Below are positions 1 to 7,287 of a stretch of 9,192 bases of DNA, piece by piece (positions within the stretch are counted from its first letter, which is position 1; each line of letters begins with the position of its first letter). Source of the DNA: an uncultured Atopobiaceae bacterium (GTDB taxonomy: Bacteria > Actinomycetota > Coriobacteriia > Coriobacteriales > Atopobiaceae); the NCBI GenBank assembly GCA_947303905.1, contig CAMYZR010000035.1:1-9192 (forward strand). Direction: 5' to 3'. The translations under genes were made by a program, and so were the position numbers. The notes beneath the pieces were generated by a model. It made no database searches, was not told the DNA's origin, and saw nothing but the letters and a program-made list of their open reading frames with translations.

Positions 1-2
1 GC

Positions 3-1577
3 GAGTACTACGTGCGCACGTATCCGCAGTTCCGTGACGACGTGGACGAGTTCGCCCGCTCGCTCATCGCCATGGGCGTGAAGCCTGGCGACAAGGTGGC
101 CATCTGGGCCTCCAACGTGCCGCAGTGGTACCTCACCTTCTGGGCCGCGGTCAAGATCGGCGCGGTGCTGGTCACGGTCAACACCGCCTACAAGATCCAC
201 GAGCTCGAGTACCTGCTGAGGCAGTCCGACACCCACACGCTCGTCATGATCGACGCGTACAAGGGCACGAGCTACCTCGACATCATCGACGAGCTCATCC
301 CGCAGATCGTCGGCGCCAACGCGGGGGAGTGGACCTGCAAAAAGCTGCCGTTCCTCAAGAACATCATCACCATCGACGGCCCGCACCAGGGCTGCTACAG
401 CTGGGGCGAGGCGCTGGCGATGGGCACGCCGGACCTGCAGGCCGAGGTCGAGCGTCGCTGCGCCGCCATCGACAAGCACGACGTCTGCAACATGCAGTAC
501 ACCTCTGGCACCACCGGCTTCCCCAAGGGCGTCATGCTCACGCACTACAACGTGGTCAACAACGGCAAGGCCATCGGCGACTGCATGGACCTCTCCACCG
601 GCGAGCGCATGATGATCCAGGTGCCGATGTTCCACTGCTTCGGCATGGTGCTGGCCATGACCGCATCGATGACGCACGGTGTCACCATGAGTCCCATCCC
701 CATCTTCTCGCCGCGCAAGTCGCTGGCCTGCATCACGCGCGAGAAGATCACCTGCTTCCATGGCGTGCCGACCATGTTCATCGCCATGATGAACACCCAT
801 CCCGCCTTCGAGGAGACCGACTTCTCCCACATGCGCACCGGCATCATGGCAGGCAGCCCCTGCCCCATCGAGAAGATGCGCGAGGTCGTCGACAAGATGA
901 ACATGCGCGACATCTGCATCACCTACGGCCAGACCGAGGCGAGCCCGGCGACCACGATGTCCAAGACCACCGACACCCTCGAGCAGCGCGTGGCAACCGT
1001 CGGTCTGCCCATCTTTGGCGTGGAGTGCAAGATCATCGACCCGGAGACCGGCGTCGAGCTGGGCGACGACGAGCCGGGCGAGTTCTGCAGCCGCGGCTAC
1101 AACACGATGAAGGGCTACTACAAGATGCCCGAGGCGACGGCGGCCACCATCGACGAGGATGGTTGGCTGCACTCCGGCGACATCCTGCTGCGCCAGCCCG
1201 ACGGCTACTTCCGCGTGACCGGCCGCGTCAAGGACATGATCATCCGCGGCGGCGAGAACGTGTACCCCAAGGAGATCGAGGACTTCCTCTACACCTTCCC
1301 CAAGACCAAGGACGTGCAGGTCATCGGCGTACCCGACAAGGTGTACGGCGAGGTCGTGCTGGCCGAGATCATCCTGGCGGACGGCGAGACGGCCACCGAG
1401 GAGGAGGTCAAGGAGTTCTGCCGCGCCCGCGTGGCCAAGGAGAAGGTGCCCGAGTACGTGCGCTTCGTGACGGGCTTCCCGATGAACGAGGCTGGCAAGA
1501 TTCAGAAGTACAAGATGCGCGAAGAAGCGGTGGAGCTGCTCGGCCTGCAGGACGCGGCCAGCATCGAGACCGCGTAG
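3..1577 (+). CDS. Acyl-CoA synthetase (AMP-forming fatty-acid–CoA ligase), 5' truncated
   Basis: ANL-superfamily adenylating enzyme. Family knowledge: it activates a carboxylic (probably fatty) acid with ATP to an acyl-adenylate, then transfers the acyl group to CoA, in the cytoplasm. The frame is open to the window edge (E-Y-Y before the GTG at 12), so the true start lies outside and GTG 12 is probably not the start. Counting from that codon: P-loop YTSGTTGFPKG at 163-173, YGQTEA at 305-310, the Ser-Gly-Asp core motif near 388-390, the hinge region GRVKDMIIRGGENVYPKEIED downstream of it, and the A10 motif GKIQK with the presumed catalytic lysine at 496. All adenylation-domain core motifs are present, so the enzyme should be active. 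The overall pattern suits FadD/YngI-like medium- to long-chain ligases (usually about 540-560 aa), so perhaps 20-40 residues are missing. Substrate cannot be read from sequence. No clear terminator follows the TAG stop. Confidence 0.93.
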   Translation, partial: EYYVRTYPQFRDDVDEFARSLIAMGVKPGDKVAIWASNVPQWYLTFWAAVKIGAVLVTVNTAYKIHELEYLLRQSDTHTLVMIDAYKGTSYLDIIDELIPQIVGANAGEWTCKKLPFLKNIITIDGPHQGCYSWGEALAMGTPDLQAEVERRCAAIDKHDVCNMQYTSGTTGFPKGVMLTHYNVVNNGKAIGDCMDLSTGERMMIQVPMFHCFGMVLAMTASMTHGVTMSPIPIFSPRKSLACITREKITCFHGVPTMFIAMMNTHPAFEETDFSHMRTGIMAGSPCPIEKMREVVDKMNMRDICITYGQTEASPATTMSKTTDTLEQRVATVGLPIFGVECKIIDPETGVELGDDEPGEFCSRGYNTMKGYYKMPEATAATIDEDGWLHSGDILLRQPDGYFRVTGRVKDMIIRGGENVYPKEIEDFLYTFPKTKDVQVIGVPDKVYGEVVLAEIILADGETATEEEVKEFCRARVAKEKVPEYVRFVTGFPMNEAGKIQKYKMREEAVELLGLQDAASIETA

Positions 1578-1641
1578 CGCCAGCAGACGCAGGGCATAGC
1601 CCGAACATAGGGAACGGTTCCTTTGATCGGCGAGGACATCT

Positions 1642-1718
1642 GCGACGTAGACTCGTGTCCATGCAATCCATGGAGTTGGGTCTTCGGTTCCAGTTGTTCT
1701 CGTCGTGTGCTACGTCGC
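1642..1718. repeat. Long-span inverted repeat upstream of the lectin-type gene
   Basis: GCGACGTAG at 1642-1650 is exactly complementary to CTACGTCGC at 1710-1718. Inside it, CCATG (1659-1663) can pair with CATGG (1669-1673) around a 5-nt loop. The arms are 9 bp with 59 bp between them, in non-coding sequence before the leader ORF at 1797. It could be a stem in a leader transcript, a spaced operator, or chance. No T-tract follows, so it does not look like an intrinsic terminator. Confidence 0.3.
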
Positions 1719-1731
1719 GCCACTGCCGCCC

Positions 1732-1754
1732 TATAAGAAGAACTTGATTATGAT
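1732..1754 (+). promoter_or_regulatory. Candidate -10 elements upstream of leader ORF
   Basis: Two sequences each match the sigma-70 -10 consensus at 5 of 6 positions: TATAAG at 1732-1737 and TATGAT at 1749-1754. They lie 43-65 bases before the leader ATG at 1797, a reasonable distance, and the local sequence becomes AT-richer here. Neither has a recognisable -35 at 16-18 bp, so this is only a candidate promoter region for the leader ORF and the gene at 1872. Confidence 0.22.
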
Positions 1755-1796
1755 GGGATTGCAGTTCAACTCTCTCATGATCCTAAGAGGTAACCA

Positions 1797-1868
1797 ATGC
1801 TAGACCGTGTGGCTAAAGCCGCAAACATTACAATCCTTCAGGTCTGCGGACAGTACCCGGCGAATTAA
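1797..1868 (+). CDS. 23-codon leader ORF or severed 5' end of the next gene
   Basis: ATG at 1797 is preceded by a good Shine-Dalgarno, AAGAGG at 1785-1790 with a 6-nt spacer. It encodes 23 residues (starting MLDRVAKAANITILQV, ending GQYPAN) before TAA at 1866-1868. It is in the same frame as the ATG at 1872, three bases beyond the stop. Two readings fit: a translated leader peptide coupled to the downstream gene, or the original start of that gene now cut by a nonsense codon. It is not a signal peptide (no Lys/Arg-plus-hydrophobic stretch of adequate length). The VAKAANIT stretch faintly recalls a LacI-type helix-turn-helix start, and ILQVCGQYPAN faintly recalls the N-terminus of a GT4 glycosyltransferase. 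Neither resemblance is strong enough to name it. Confidence 0.4.
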   Translation: MLDRVAKAANITILQVCGQYPAN

Positions 1869-1871
1869 GCG

Positions 1872-4800
1872 ATGGCCGAAGGGCTTGGCACATCTGTTGA
1901 CGAGGCCGAGTCAGTCGTCTCCGAACAAGGGCTCGACCCAGAATCGAAAGACCCTGAGGTTACGCAAGTCGATGAATCCCCTATGGCTCAGCAGGTGCAG
2001 GAAGATGAGATGACATCCAATTCTGCCAATGCTGAGACTCCTGATGAGGGAGAACTGGCGAATCAGGCGTGTATAGACTCAAGCAACCAGGGGTCTTCTG
2101 TCACTGACACTAGCGAAGGCATGGAAGACCGGATGCCCGATGCCGAGACGCCCGAATCCGACGACCAGGCGCTCGACGATGAAGCGTCTGGCGTCGAGAC
2201 GTCCGAGTCCGACAGCCAAGCGTCTGGCGCCGAGACGTCCGAGTCCGATGGGTATGAGCTCCAGAACGATTCTCCGCAGACGGATGCTTCGGGGTCTGAG
2301 GAGCCTGAAGACCAAATCGCTTCGGCTGCGACTACGACATCGTCTTCCGAGACAAGGACTTCCTCCACGGCCTCTGATTTGAAGGTTCTATCAGCTGCAA
2401 CTACAGCTGCAACCAGTTCCTCGTCGAAAACAACCACTCCATTTGCGCGAATCTATAAACGGAACTCGACTCCAAAGGACGCCAGTAAGACGGCCGCATT
2501 GCTGCGGATTAAAGGTACTAACCTGGTGTTCGCGTATGCTGGAGCGACGGCAAAGTCCGGGGCGGTATTGCAGCTAAATGCGCCTAACAACAAAATCATG
2601 CAGCGGTTCTTGCTGTCGTCTGCGGGTAAGGGGGCCTATCGTATCGTAGCGGCCGAGAATAACGATCTTGTCCTTTCAAGTAAGGCGCTCAAAAAGGGAC
2701 AAAAGCTCTTTCTCGCAAGCATCTCGAAGCAGCTCATCCAGACTTGGCGTTTTGTGGCAGACGATTCTGGACGGTTCTATCGCATTGTGTGTGCCTCCAA
2801 CTCAACGCTGGGTATCGGCGTGACAAGTGCGAAGGCAGGTGCGCAAATCGTCCTACAGGATACGAAGCACATGTCGGAAACGGCTTTGAGTTGTGCCACG
2901 CCGACTTTGAAGAGCGGAATATACGAGTTTCGGAGCAAGCAGAACGAGAAGGTTGCTCTTGACGTAGCCGGAGGCACGGCTGCCAACAACAAGAATGTCC
3001 AACTCTGGAAGAAGAACAACAGCTTTGCTCAACGCTTCATCCTAAAGTGGAATCCACGTGTCGGCTATTACAGAATTGCCAGTGCAGTATCGAGTGGCTA
3101 TGTGCTTGATGCCAGTGACGGTGGCGTGAAGTCTGGAGCCAACGTGCGACTGTATAACCAGGCTGATTCTTTTGCCCAGTACTGGACGATCCGTCCCTGT
3201 GCAGATAGCAAGGGCTATGAAGCGCTTTCTGCAAAGAGCGGCCTTCAGCTTGGAATGCCAGGCAACAGAACTGAAGCTGCTACAAACGTTGCGCTATACA
3301 GCTATTCGAACAAGGCGGCTCGAGGATGGCTCGTCAAGGGAGAGGCTTTCAATTACCCCGCCTCATCAGGCGTCACCAGTTCTCCTGACAAAACGACGCT
3401 CTGGAGGCGTGCTTACCGCAAGATTGCGAATTCGAGACTCCTCACCTCTGATGCCGTCATTCTCAAGTTGGCTGGACAGGGTCTCGTGCTCGACATGCGG
3501 GGCGGAAATGTGTCTGTAGGCACTGCCGTTCAGGCGTACGGTGCGAACGATACCATCGCCCAGCGATTCTCGCTTGTTTCTTGCGGCAATGGGGTTTATC
3601 GGATCACCAGTGCCCTGTCGGGCAACGTGCTGCAGCCTAAATCTGCAAAGGCTGGCGCGATGGTGGAGCTGTCGAAGCCCTCGAGTAGCGCTTTGCAGAA
3701 GTGGAGCATTTCCTATGACGCGAACGCTAAGGGCTACCGATTCGTCAACCTCGCCAACAAGCAACTTGTGCTGGGATTTGGGTCTACGGCGAAGAGGGGC
3801 AGCACCCTTGTCGCGGTCAAGGGTTCGTCGAAGAACTCCGCATCGTTCGTCTTCATGTCTCCCTGCGAATCCATCTTGGAAGACTCCTATACGGTAGCCA
3901 ACAAGAAGAACAAGTCGCTTGTGGCTGAGCCTGCCGCGCGTACCGTTGGGAGTGGCACTAACGCCAATCTTGGAACAAATCAGAAGTCGAGCTCCTGGCA
4001 ACACCTCTTTTTTGACTGGGATCCGAGTGTTGGGTATTACGTGATTGCTTCCAATTCTTCTCGTCGGTATGTCCTAGATGTCAAAGGTGGAAGCAAATCG
4101 AGTGGAGCGAACGTTAGATTTTGGCGTAAGAACAATACGGCGGCCCAATACTGGTTTGTGCGCATCCTTGCCGACCGCAATGGCCATGAGATAATCGCAG
4201 CGGCGAGCGGATTGCAATTGGGTGTCAAAAACAACAGTGCGGTCAACAAGGCCAACCTTGCTGTGTATAAAAAGACAAATGACACCTCACGCTCTTGGTT
4301 GCTCGGGCTCGAGACCTCGTCTGGCCAGAAGTCAACAAGCGCATCGAAGCTCAAGATTCCGACCAATTGGTATGGCAAGGGCGAGAGTTACCAGGCATAT
4401 CACCCCAAGGTCGTGGCGTTTACCAAGTCATGGAACGGATACCGATACTGGATGGCGTATACACCCTATCCCAATCATGACAGCTCTTACGAGGACCCAT
4501 GCATCTGTGCAAGCAATGATATGGTCCATTGGGTCGTGCCCAAGAGACTGCGCAACCCAATCGACGACATGCACAATGACGGCACTTCGCTTCGGTACAA
4601 CTCCGATACCCACCTGCTCTACAATAAGGACACGAAGAGCCTCGAACTCTTTTGGCGACGCAAGGACTACGACACTTACGCCATCTATCGGGCAACTTCG
4701 AAGAACGGCACAACGTGGAGTGCCTCGCGCAAGGTCATAAGCAATTCCGGCATAAAGCACAGTGACGCCCTCAGTCCTGCCGTTATGTACGAGAACGGTC

Positions 4801-5258
4801 TCTACCGCATGTGGTATGTCGCTGATGGGAATGGAACCATTCACTATACGGAGTCGAAGGACTGCAAGACTTGGAAGAGAGCGCAGGAGATAGCCATTCC
4901 TTTCAAGCAGACTTCGCTCAAGACGTGGCACCTTGACGTCGAGAAAACGTCAAAGGGTTACGAAGCGTTGCTCTCTGCCGCTGATGACTATTCCGACCAT
5001 AGCCGTATGTGTCTCTGGCATTCGACATCAAAGAATGGCATTACAAAGTGGAGCACTCCGACCGTAGTGCTTAAGCCCTCCTCTGGTACAAGCGCTTGGG
5101 ACAGCAAGGGCATTTACCGTAGCTGCCTTTTGTATGAGAGTGGTCGATACTACGTGTTCTACAGCGGGATATCTCATCCGATTAACGGATCGAGTACCTA
5201 TGGCCTAGGGCTGGCGAGCGGCCAGACAATGTCGTCTCTCAAGCGGATGCTCGTGTAG
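1872..5258 (+). CDS. Multi-ricin-trefoil protein with C-terminal GH43-like five-bladed propeller domain
   Basis: Large modular, presumably carbohydrate-binding protein (1128 aa). Residues 1-190 are acidic, Ser/Thr/Glu/Asp-rich low complexity. Residues 211-488 and 531-812 are two copies of a module with ricin-type QxW/QxF motifs: Q244, Q290, Q387, Q436 and W486 in copy 1; Q564, Q609, Q710, Q759 and W809 in copy 2, a constant offset of 319-323. Each copy probably holds two beta-trefoils. Residues about 836-1128 resemble the GH43/32/62-type five-bladed propeller: HPKVVAF (844-850), YEDPCICAS (873-881), HNDG (901-904), HSDALSPA (963-970), HLDVE (1020-1024), YYVFYSG (about 1092-1098). The acidic residues D875, D903, D965, D1022 and E1024 are candidates for the active site, but I cannot assign them. 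Likely role (inference): binding or trimming a surface or host glycan. Oddities: no signal peptide, no LPXTG or other anchor, no convincing RBS before ATG 1872, an in-frame TAA at 1866, and GC well below its neighbours. Coding is certain; start and localisation are not. Confidence 0.82.
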   Translation: MAEGLGTSVDEAESVVSEQGLDPESKDPEVTQVDESPMAQQVQEDEMTSNSANAETPDEGELANQACIDSSNQGSSVTDTSEGMEDRMPDAETPESDDQALDDEASGVETSESDSQASGAETSESDGYELQNDSPQTDASGSEEPEDQIASAATTTSSSETRTSSTASDLKVLSAATTAATSSSSKTTTPFARIYKRNSTPKDASKTAALLRIKGTNLVFAYAGATAKSGAVLQLNAPNNKIMQRFLLSSAGKGAYRIVAAENNDLVLSSKALKKGQKLFLASISKQLIQTWRFVADDSGRFYRIVCASNSTLGIGVTSAKAGAQIVLQDTKHMSETALSCATPTLKSGIYEFRSKQNEKVALDVAGGTAANNKNVQLWKKNNSFAQRFILKWNPRVGYYRIASAVSSGYVLDASDGGVKSGANVRLYNQADSFAQYWTIRPCADSKGYEALSAKSGLQLGMPGNRTEAATNVALYSYSNKAARGWLVKGEAFNYPASSGVTSSPDKTTLWRRAYRKIANSRLLTSDAVILKLAGQGLVLDMRGGNVSVGTAVQAYGANDTIAQRFSLVSCGNGVYRITSALSGNVLQPKSAKAGAMVELSKPSSSALQKWSISYDANAKGYRFVNLANKQLVLGFGSTAKRGSTLVAVKGSSKNSASFVFMSPCESILEDSYTVANKKNKSLVAEPAARTVGSGTNANLGTNQKSSSWQHLFFDWDPSVGYYVIASNSSRRYVLDVKGGSKSSGANVRFWRKNNTAAQYWFVRILADRNGHEIIAAASGLQLGVKNNSAVNKANLAVYKKTNDTSRSWLLGLETSSGQKSTSASKLKIPTNWYGKGESYQAYHPKVVAFTKSWNGYRYWMAYTPYPNHDSSYEDPCICASNDMVHWVVPKRLRNPIDDMHNDGTSLRYNSDTHLLYNKDTKSLELFWRRKDYDTYAIYRATSKNGTTWSASRKVISNSGIKHSDALSPAVMYENGLYRMWYVADGNGTIHYTESKDCKTWKRAQEIAIPFKQTSLKTWHLDVEKTSKGYEALLSAADDYSDHSRMCLWHSTSKNGITKWSTPTVVLKPSSGTSAWDSKGIYRSCLLYESGRYYVFYSGISHPINGSSTYGLGLASGQTMSSLKRMLV
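2184..2248 (+). repeat. 36-bp tandem repeat in the acidic N-terminal region
   Basis: The 29-nt stretch 2184-2212 recurs at 2220-2248 with one T/C difference, a 36-bp period encoding ASGVETSESDSQ then ASGAETSESDGY. A more diverged third unit lies at 2142-2162 (encoding AETPESD). The period is a multiple of three, so copy-number change would keep frame. It forms part of a low-complexity acidic linker typical of surface proteins. Confidence 0.75.
2502..4307 (+). repeat. Tandem duplication of a ~280-aa double-trefoil lectin module
   Basis: Module 1 (2502-3335, residues 211-488) and module 2 (3462-4307, residues 531-812) share the same order of motifs: QRF, QTW/QKW, a degenerate position, QRF/QHL, QYW, then RGW/RSW. 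They also share matching text such as VGYYRIAS / VGYYVIAS and SGLQLGM / SGLQLGV. Similarity is at protein level only; I see no long nucleotide identity, so the duplication is old. Confidence 0.75.
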
Positions 5259-5266
5259 TTTCATAC

Positions 5267-5306
5267 CCAGCACCTATCCGATCTGTTAGAGTCGGATAGG
5301 TACTGG
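5267..5306 (+). terminator. Long hairpin after the lectin-type gene, possible terminator or 5'-UTR stem
   Basis: ACCTATCCGA (5272-5281) pairs perfectly with TCGGATAGGT (5292-5301). After one C·A mismatch, CCAG (5267-5270) pairs with CTGG (5303-5306), and TCT (5282-5284) can pair with AGA (5288-5290) in the loop. The hairpin begins 8 nt after the TAG stop. It is followed only by TCTTTGAG rather than a proper T-tract, and it ends 6 nt before the Shine-Dalgarno of the next gene. It may therefore be a weak terminator, an mRNA 3'-end stabiliser, or a structure controlling translation of the gene at 5328. Confidence 0.55.
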
Positions 5307-5327
5307 TCTTTGAGAAGGTGGACCGCC

Positions 5328-7274
5328 ATGATCGAGGACTATCGCAAGGCGTGCAAGCGCGGACGGCGCGAGGTGAGCGAAGCCGTCGCGCACGGTCGCT
5401 ATCCCTATCTTCCTGCGCTGGACGATCTGCTCGGTGACAGCCATGGGGCGGGCGAGGTGCCCGTGGGGGTGCGCGAGATTCCCATGGAGCTTGTCGTGGG
5501 CACCAAGACCCGCGCCAGATCCAACGTCTTCTCGTACAGCTTCCTGCCCATCGCGGATGCTGACACCGAGTTTGCCGCAAAGTGGAGCAGGCTCTATGAC
5601 GCACAGGTTGACGAGGGCATTCGCGACCCGGTGGTGGTCTACGAGTACCTGCAGCGCTTCTATGTCCAGGAGGGCAACAAGCGCGTCTCGGTGCTGCGCT
5701 CCTTTGACGCGCCAACCATCACGGCCAGCATCACGCGTGTGATGCCTTCACCCTCCGGCGACAAGGCCATCCGCATCTATCACGAGTTCGTGCGCTTCTA
5801 TCGCGTGGCACCCATATACGGAATCGAGTTCTCGAGCGAGGGCGGCTACGAAAAGCTGGCCGAGCTTCTGGGCCAGACGCTCGACGAACCGTGGCCCGAG
5901 GATGTGGTGCGCCGTCTGACCTCGACGCTGTATCAGTTCGCCCGCTCCTACCGTGCACGAGGCGGCGACATGCTCTCGCAGACCGTGGCAGATGCGTTTC
6001 TCACGTACGTGAAGGCCTATGCCACCGCCAAACCGCTGGGCGTGTCGGACCGCGAGATGGACCTGCGCGTGGCGCGCCTCTGGGGCGAGCTGGTGGTGGC
6101 CTCGCAGGAAGACGCTATCGCCTATATCGAGAATCCGCCCGAGCCGCCCACGAAGGTGGTCTCCTCGGTCAAGGGCATCGCACGCGGGATCAGGCGTGCG
6201 AAGGGGCTTCATATGGCCTTTGTCTACGACCGTGACCCGGCCGTCTCGGGTTGGACCGCCCTGCACGAGCGTGGCCGCCTCGACCTCCAGGAGCGTCTCG
6301 GCGATGCCGTGGTGACAAGCTCCTTCTGCAACAGGGATTCGGATGCGGACTTCAACCGCACCGTCAAGGAGGCCCTCGCTGACGGGGCGGATGTCATCGT
6401 CACCGCCTCGCCACGTCAAATGGAGCAGACGCGCAGGGCAGCTCTGCTGCGTCCCGACAAGATCTTTATCAACTGCTCGATCAACCTCTCGTCAAGCGCG
6501 GTACGCACCTTCTATGCGCGCATGTATGAGGCCAAGTTCCTCATGGGTGCGCTTGCCGCGGGCATGGCAGAGAACCATCGCGTGGGCTACCTTGCCAACT
6601 CGCCCATCTTCGGCAGCGTGGCCGAGGTCAATGCGTTCGCCATCGGCGCGTCCATGGTGGACCCGTACTGCACGGTGCATCTCAAGTGGGCCTCCGCCGA
6701 GGCCTATGACTGGCGACGCGAACTCGAGGAAGATGACGTGCGCGTGCTGGCTGGACGCGACTATCCCAATCCGCTCGATCCGGAAGAACCCTACGGCCTC
6801 ACGTGCCTGCATCGCAGCAAGGGCTCGGAGCGCGTGGCGGTTCCTGTGTGGGACTGGGGTCGCTACTACGAGCTCATCGTGCGCTCCATCCAGGACGATC
6901 GTTGGCGCAAGGAGGGCAGCGCCCACCACGACCGCGCGCTCAACTACTGGTGGGGGATGTCCGCTGACGTGGTGAGGCTCGATCTGAGCGACGGGCTGGC
7001 CACAGGCCAGCGGCGCCTGGTGCAGACCCTGCGACGTGAGCTTGTCGAAGGCCGCCTGCATCCGTTCGAGGGCATGCTGGTGGCGCAAAAGGGCGTCGTG
7101 GTGTGCGAGGAGGGGTCGCCGCGCCTTGCCAACGAGGAGATCGCCTCCATGCGATGGCTGAACGAGAACGTGGTGGGACGCCTGCCCAAGAGTTGGGAGC
7201 TCTCCGAGGCGGCGGCGAGCGTCGTGGCCACCTCCGGCATACTCTCGCCCGAGACCGACGCCGAAAGCGACTAG
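5328..7274 (+). CDS. ParB-like region fused to BMP/PnrA-type ligand-binding domain, apparently cytoplasmic
   Basis: 648 aa. ATG 5328 is chosen over an in-frame TTG at 5310 because AGAAGG/GGTGG (5313-5321) gives a well-spaced RBS. Residues about 1-160 form a basic, conserved-looking N-terminal region; IRDPVVVYEYLQRFYVQEGN followed by KRVSVLRSF (Y112, E115, G116, N117, K118, R119) resembles the phosphate-binding core of ParB/sulfiredoxin-like domains. Residues about 294-520 match the BMP family (PnrA/Med, type 1 periplasmic-binding fold): a first strand HMAFVYDRDP, then SGWTALHERGR, IFINCSIN, and AKFLMGALAAGMAENHRVGY (402-421). Classical members are lipoproteins that bind nucleosides for ABC uptake. 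This one has no signal peptide, no lipobox cysteine and no adjacent permease or ATPase genes, so a cytoplasmic ligand-sensing or regulatory role is more likely (inference). It is followed 13 bases later by the phosphoesterase gene, so the two are probably co-transcribed. Domain calls are by eye: BMP confident, ParB-like moderate. Confidence 0.85.
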   Translation: MIEDYRKACKRGRREVSEAVAHGRYPYLPALDDLLGDSHGAGEVPVGVREIPMELVVGTKTRARSNVFSYSFLPIADADTEFAAKWSRLYDAQVDEGIRDPVVVYEYLQRFYVQEGNKRVSVLRSFDAPTITASITRVMPSPSGDKAIRIYHEFVRFYRVAPIYGIEFSSEGGYEKLAELLGQTLDEPWPEDVVRRLTSTLYQFARSYRARGGDMLSQTVADAFLTYVKAYATAKPLGVSDREMDLRVARLWGELVVASQEDAIAYIENPPEPPTKVVSSVKGIARGIRRAKGLHMAFVYDRDPAVSGWTALHERGRLDLQERLGDAVVTSSFCNRDSDADFNRTVKEALADGADVIVTASPRQMEQTRRAALLRPDKIFINCSINLSSSAVRTFYARMYEAKFLMGALAAGMAENHRVGYLANSPIFGSVAEVNAFAIGASMVDPYCTVHLKWASAEAYDWRRELEEDDVRVLAGRDYPNPLDPEEPYGLTCLHRSKGSERVAVPVWDWGRYYELIVRSIQDDRWRKEGSAHHDRALNYWWGMSADVVRLDLSDGLATGQRRLVQTLRRELVEGRLHPFEGMLVAQKGVVVCEEGSPRLANEEIASMRWLNENVVGRLPKSWELSEAAASVVATSGILSPETDAESD

Positions 7275-7287
7275 GGGAGGGACGGCC

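Noticed and set aside
1592..1620. Possible terminator after the acyl-CoA synthetase (GGGC-ATA-GCCC at 1592-1602 and GGAACGGTTCC at 1611-1621)
   Set aside because: Stems of only 4-5 bp with no T-tract; too weak to call a terminator.
125..1747. 540-aa open frame overlapping the acyl-CoA synthetase
   Set aside because: Arg/His/Gly-rich translation with no recognisable motif; a shadow of the GC-rich codon bias of the real gene, whose core motifs are all intact.
1807..2013. 68-aa open frame overlapping the start of the lectin-type gene
   Set aside because: Basic, featureless shadow frame without RBS; it is not a usable signal-peptide source for the downstream gene.
3366..4004. 212-aa antisense open frame inside the lectin-type gene
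   Set aside because: No domain, and the + strand has continuous ricin-type motifs across the same bases.
5310..5327. TTG at 5310 as start of the BMP-domain gene
   Set aside because: It would place the Shine-Dalgarno inside the gene and overlaps the downstream flank of the hairpin; ATG 5328 has a proper RBS and the sequence from MIEDYRKA on looks like the true N-terminus.
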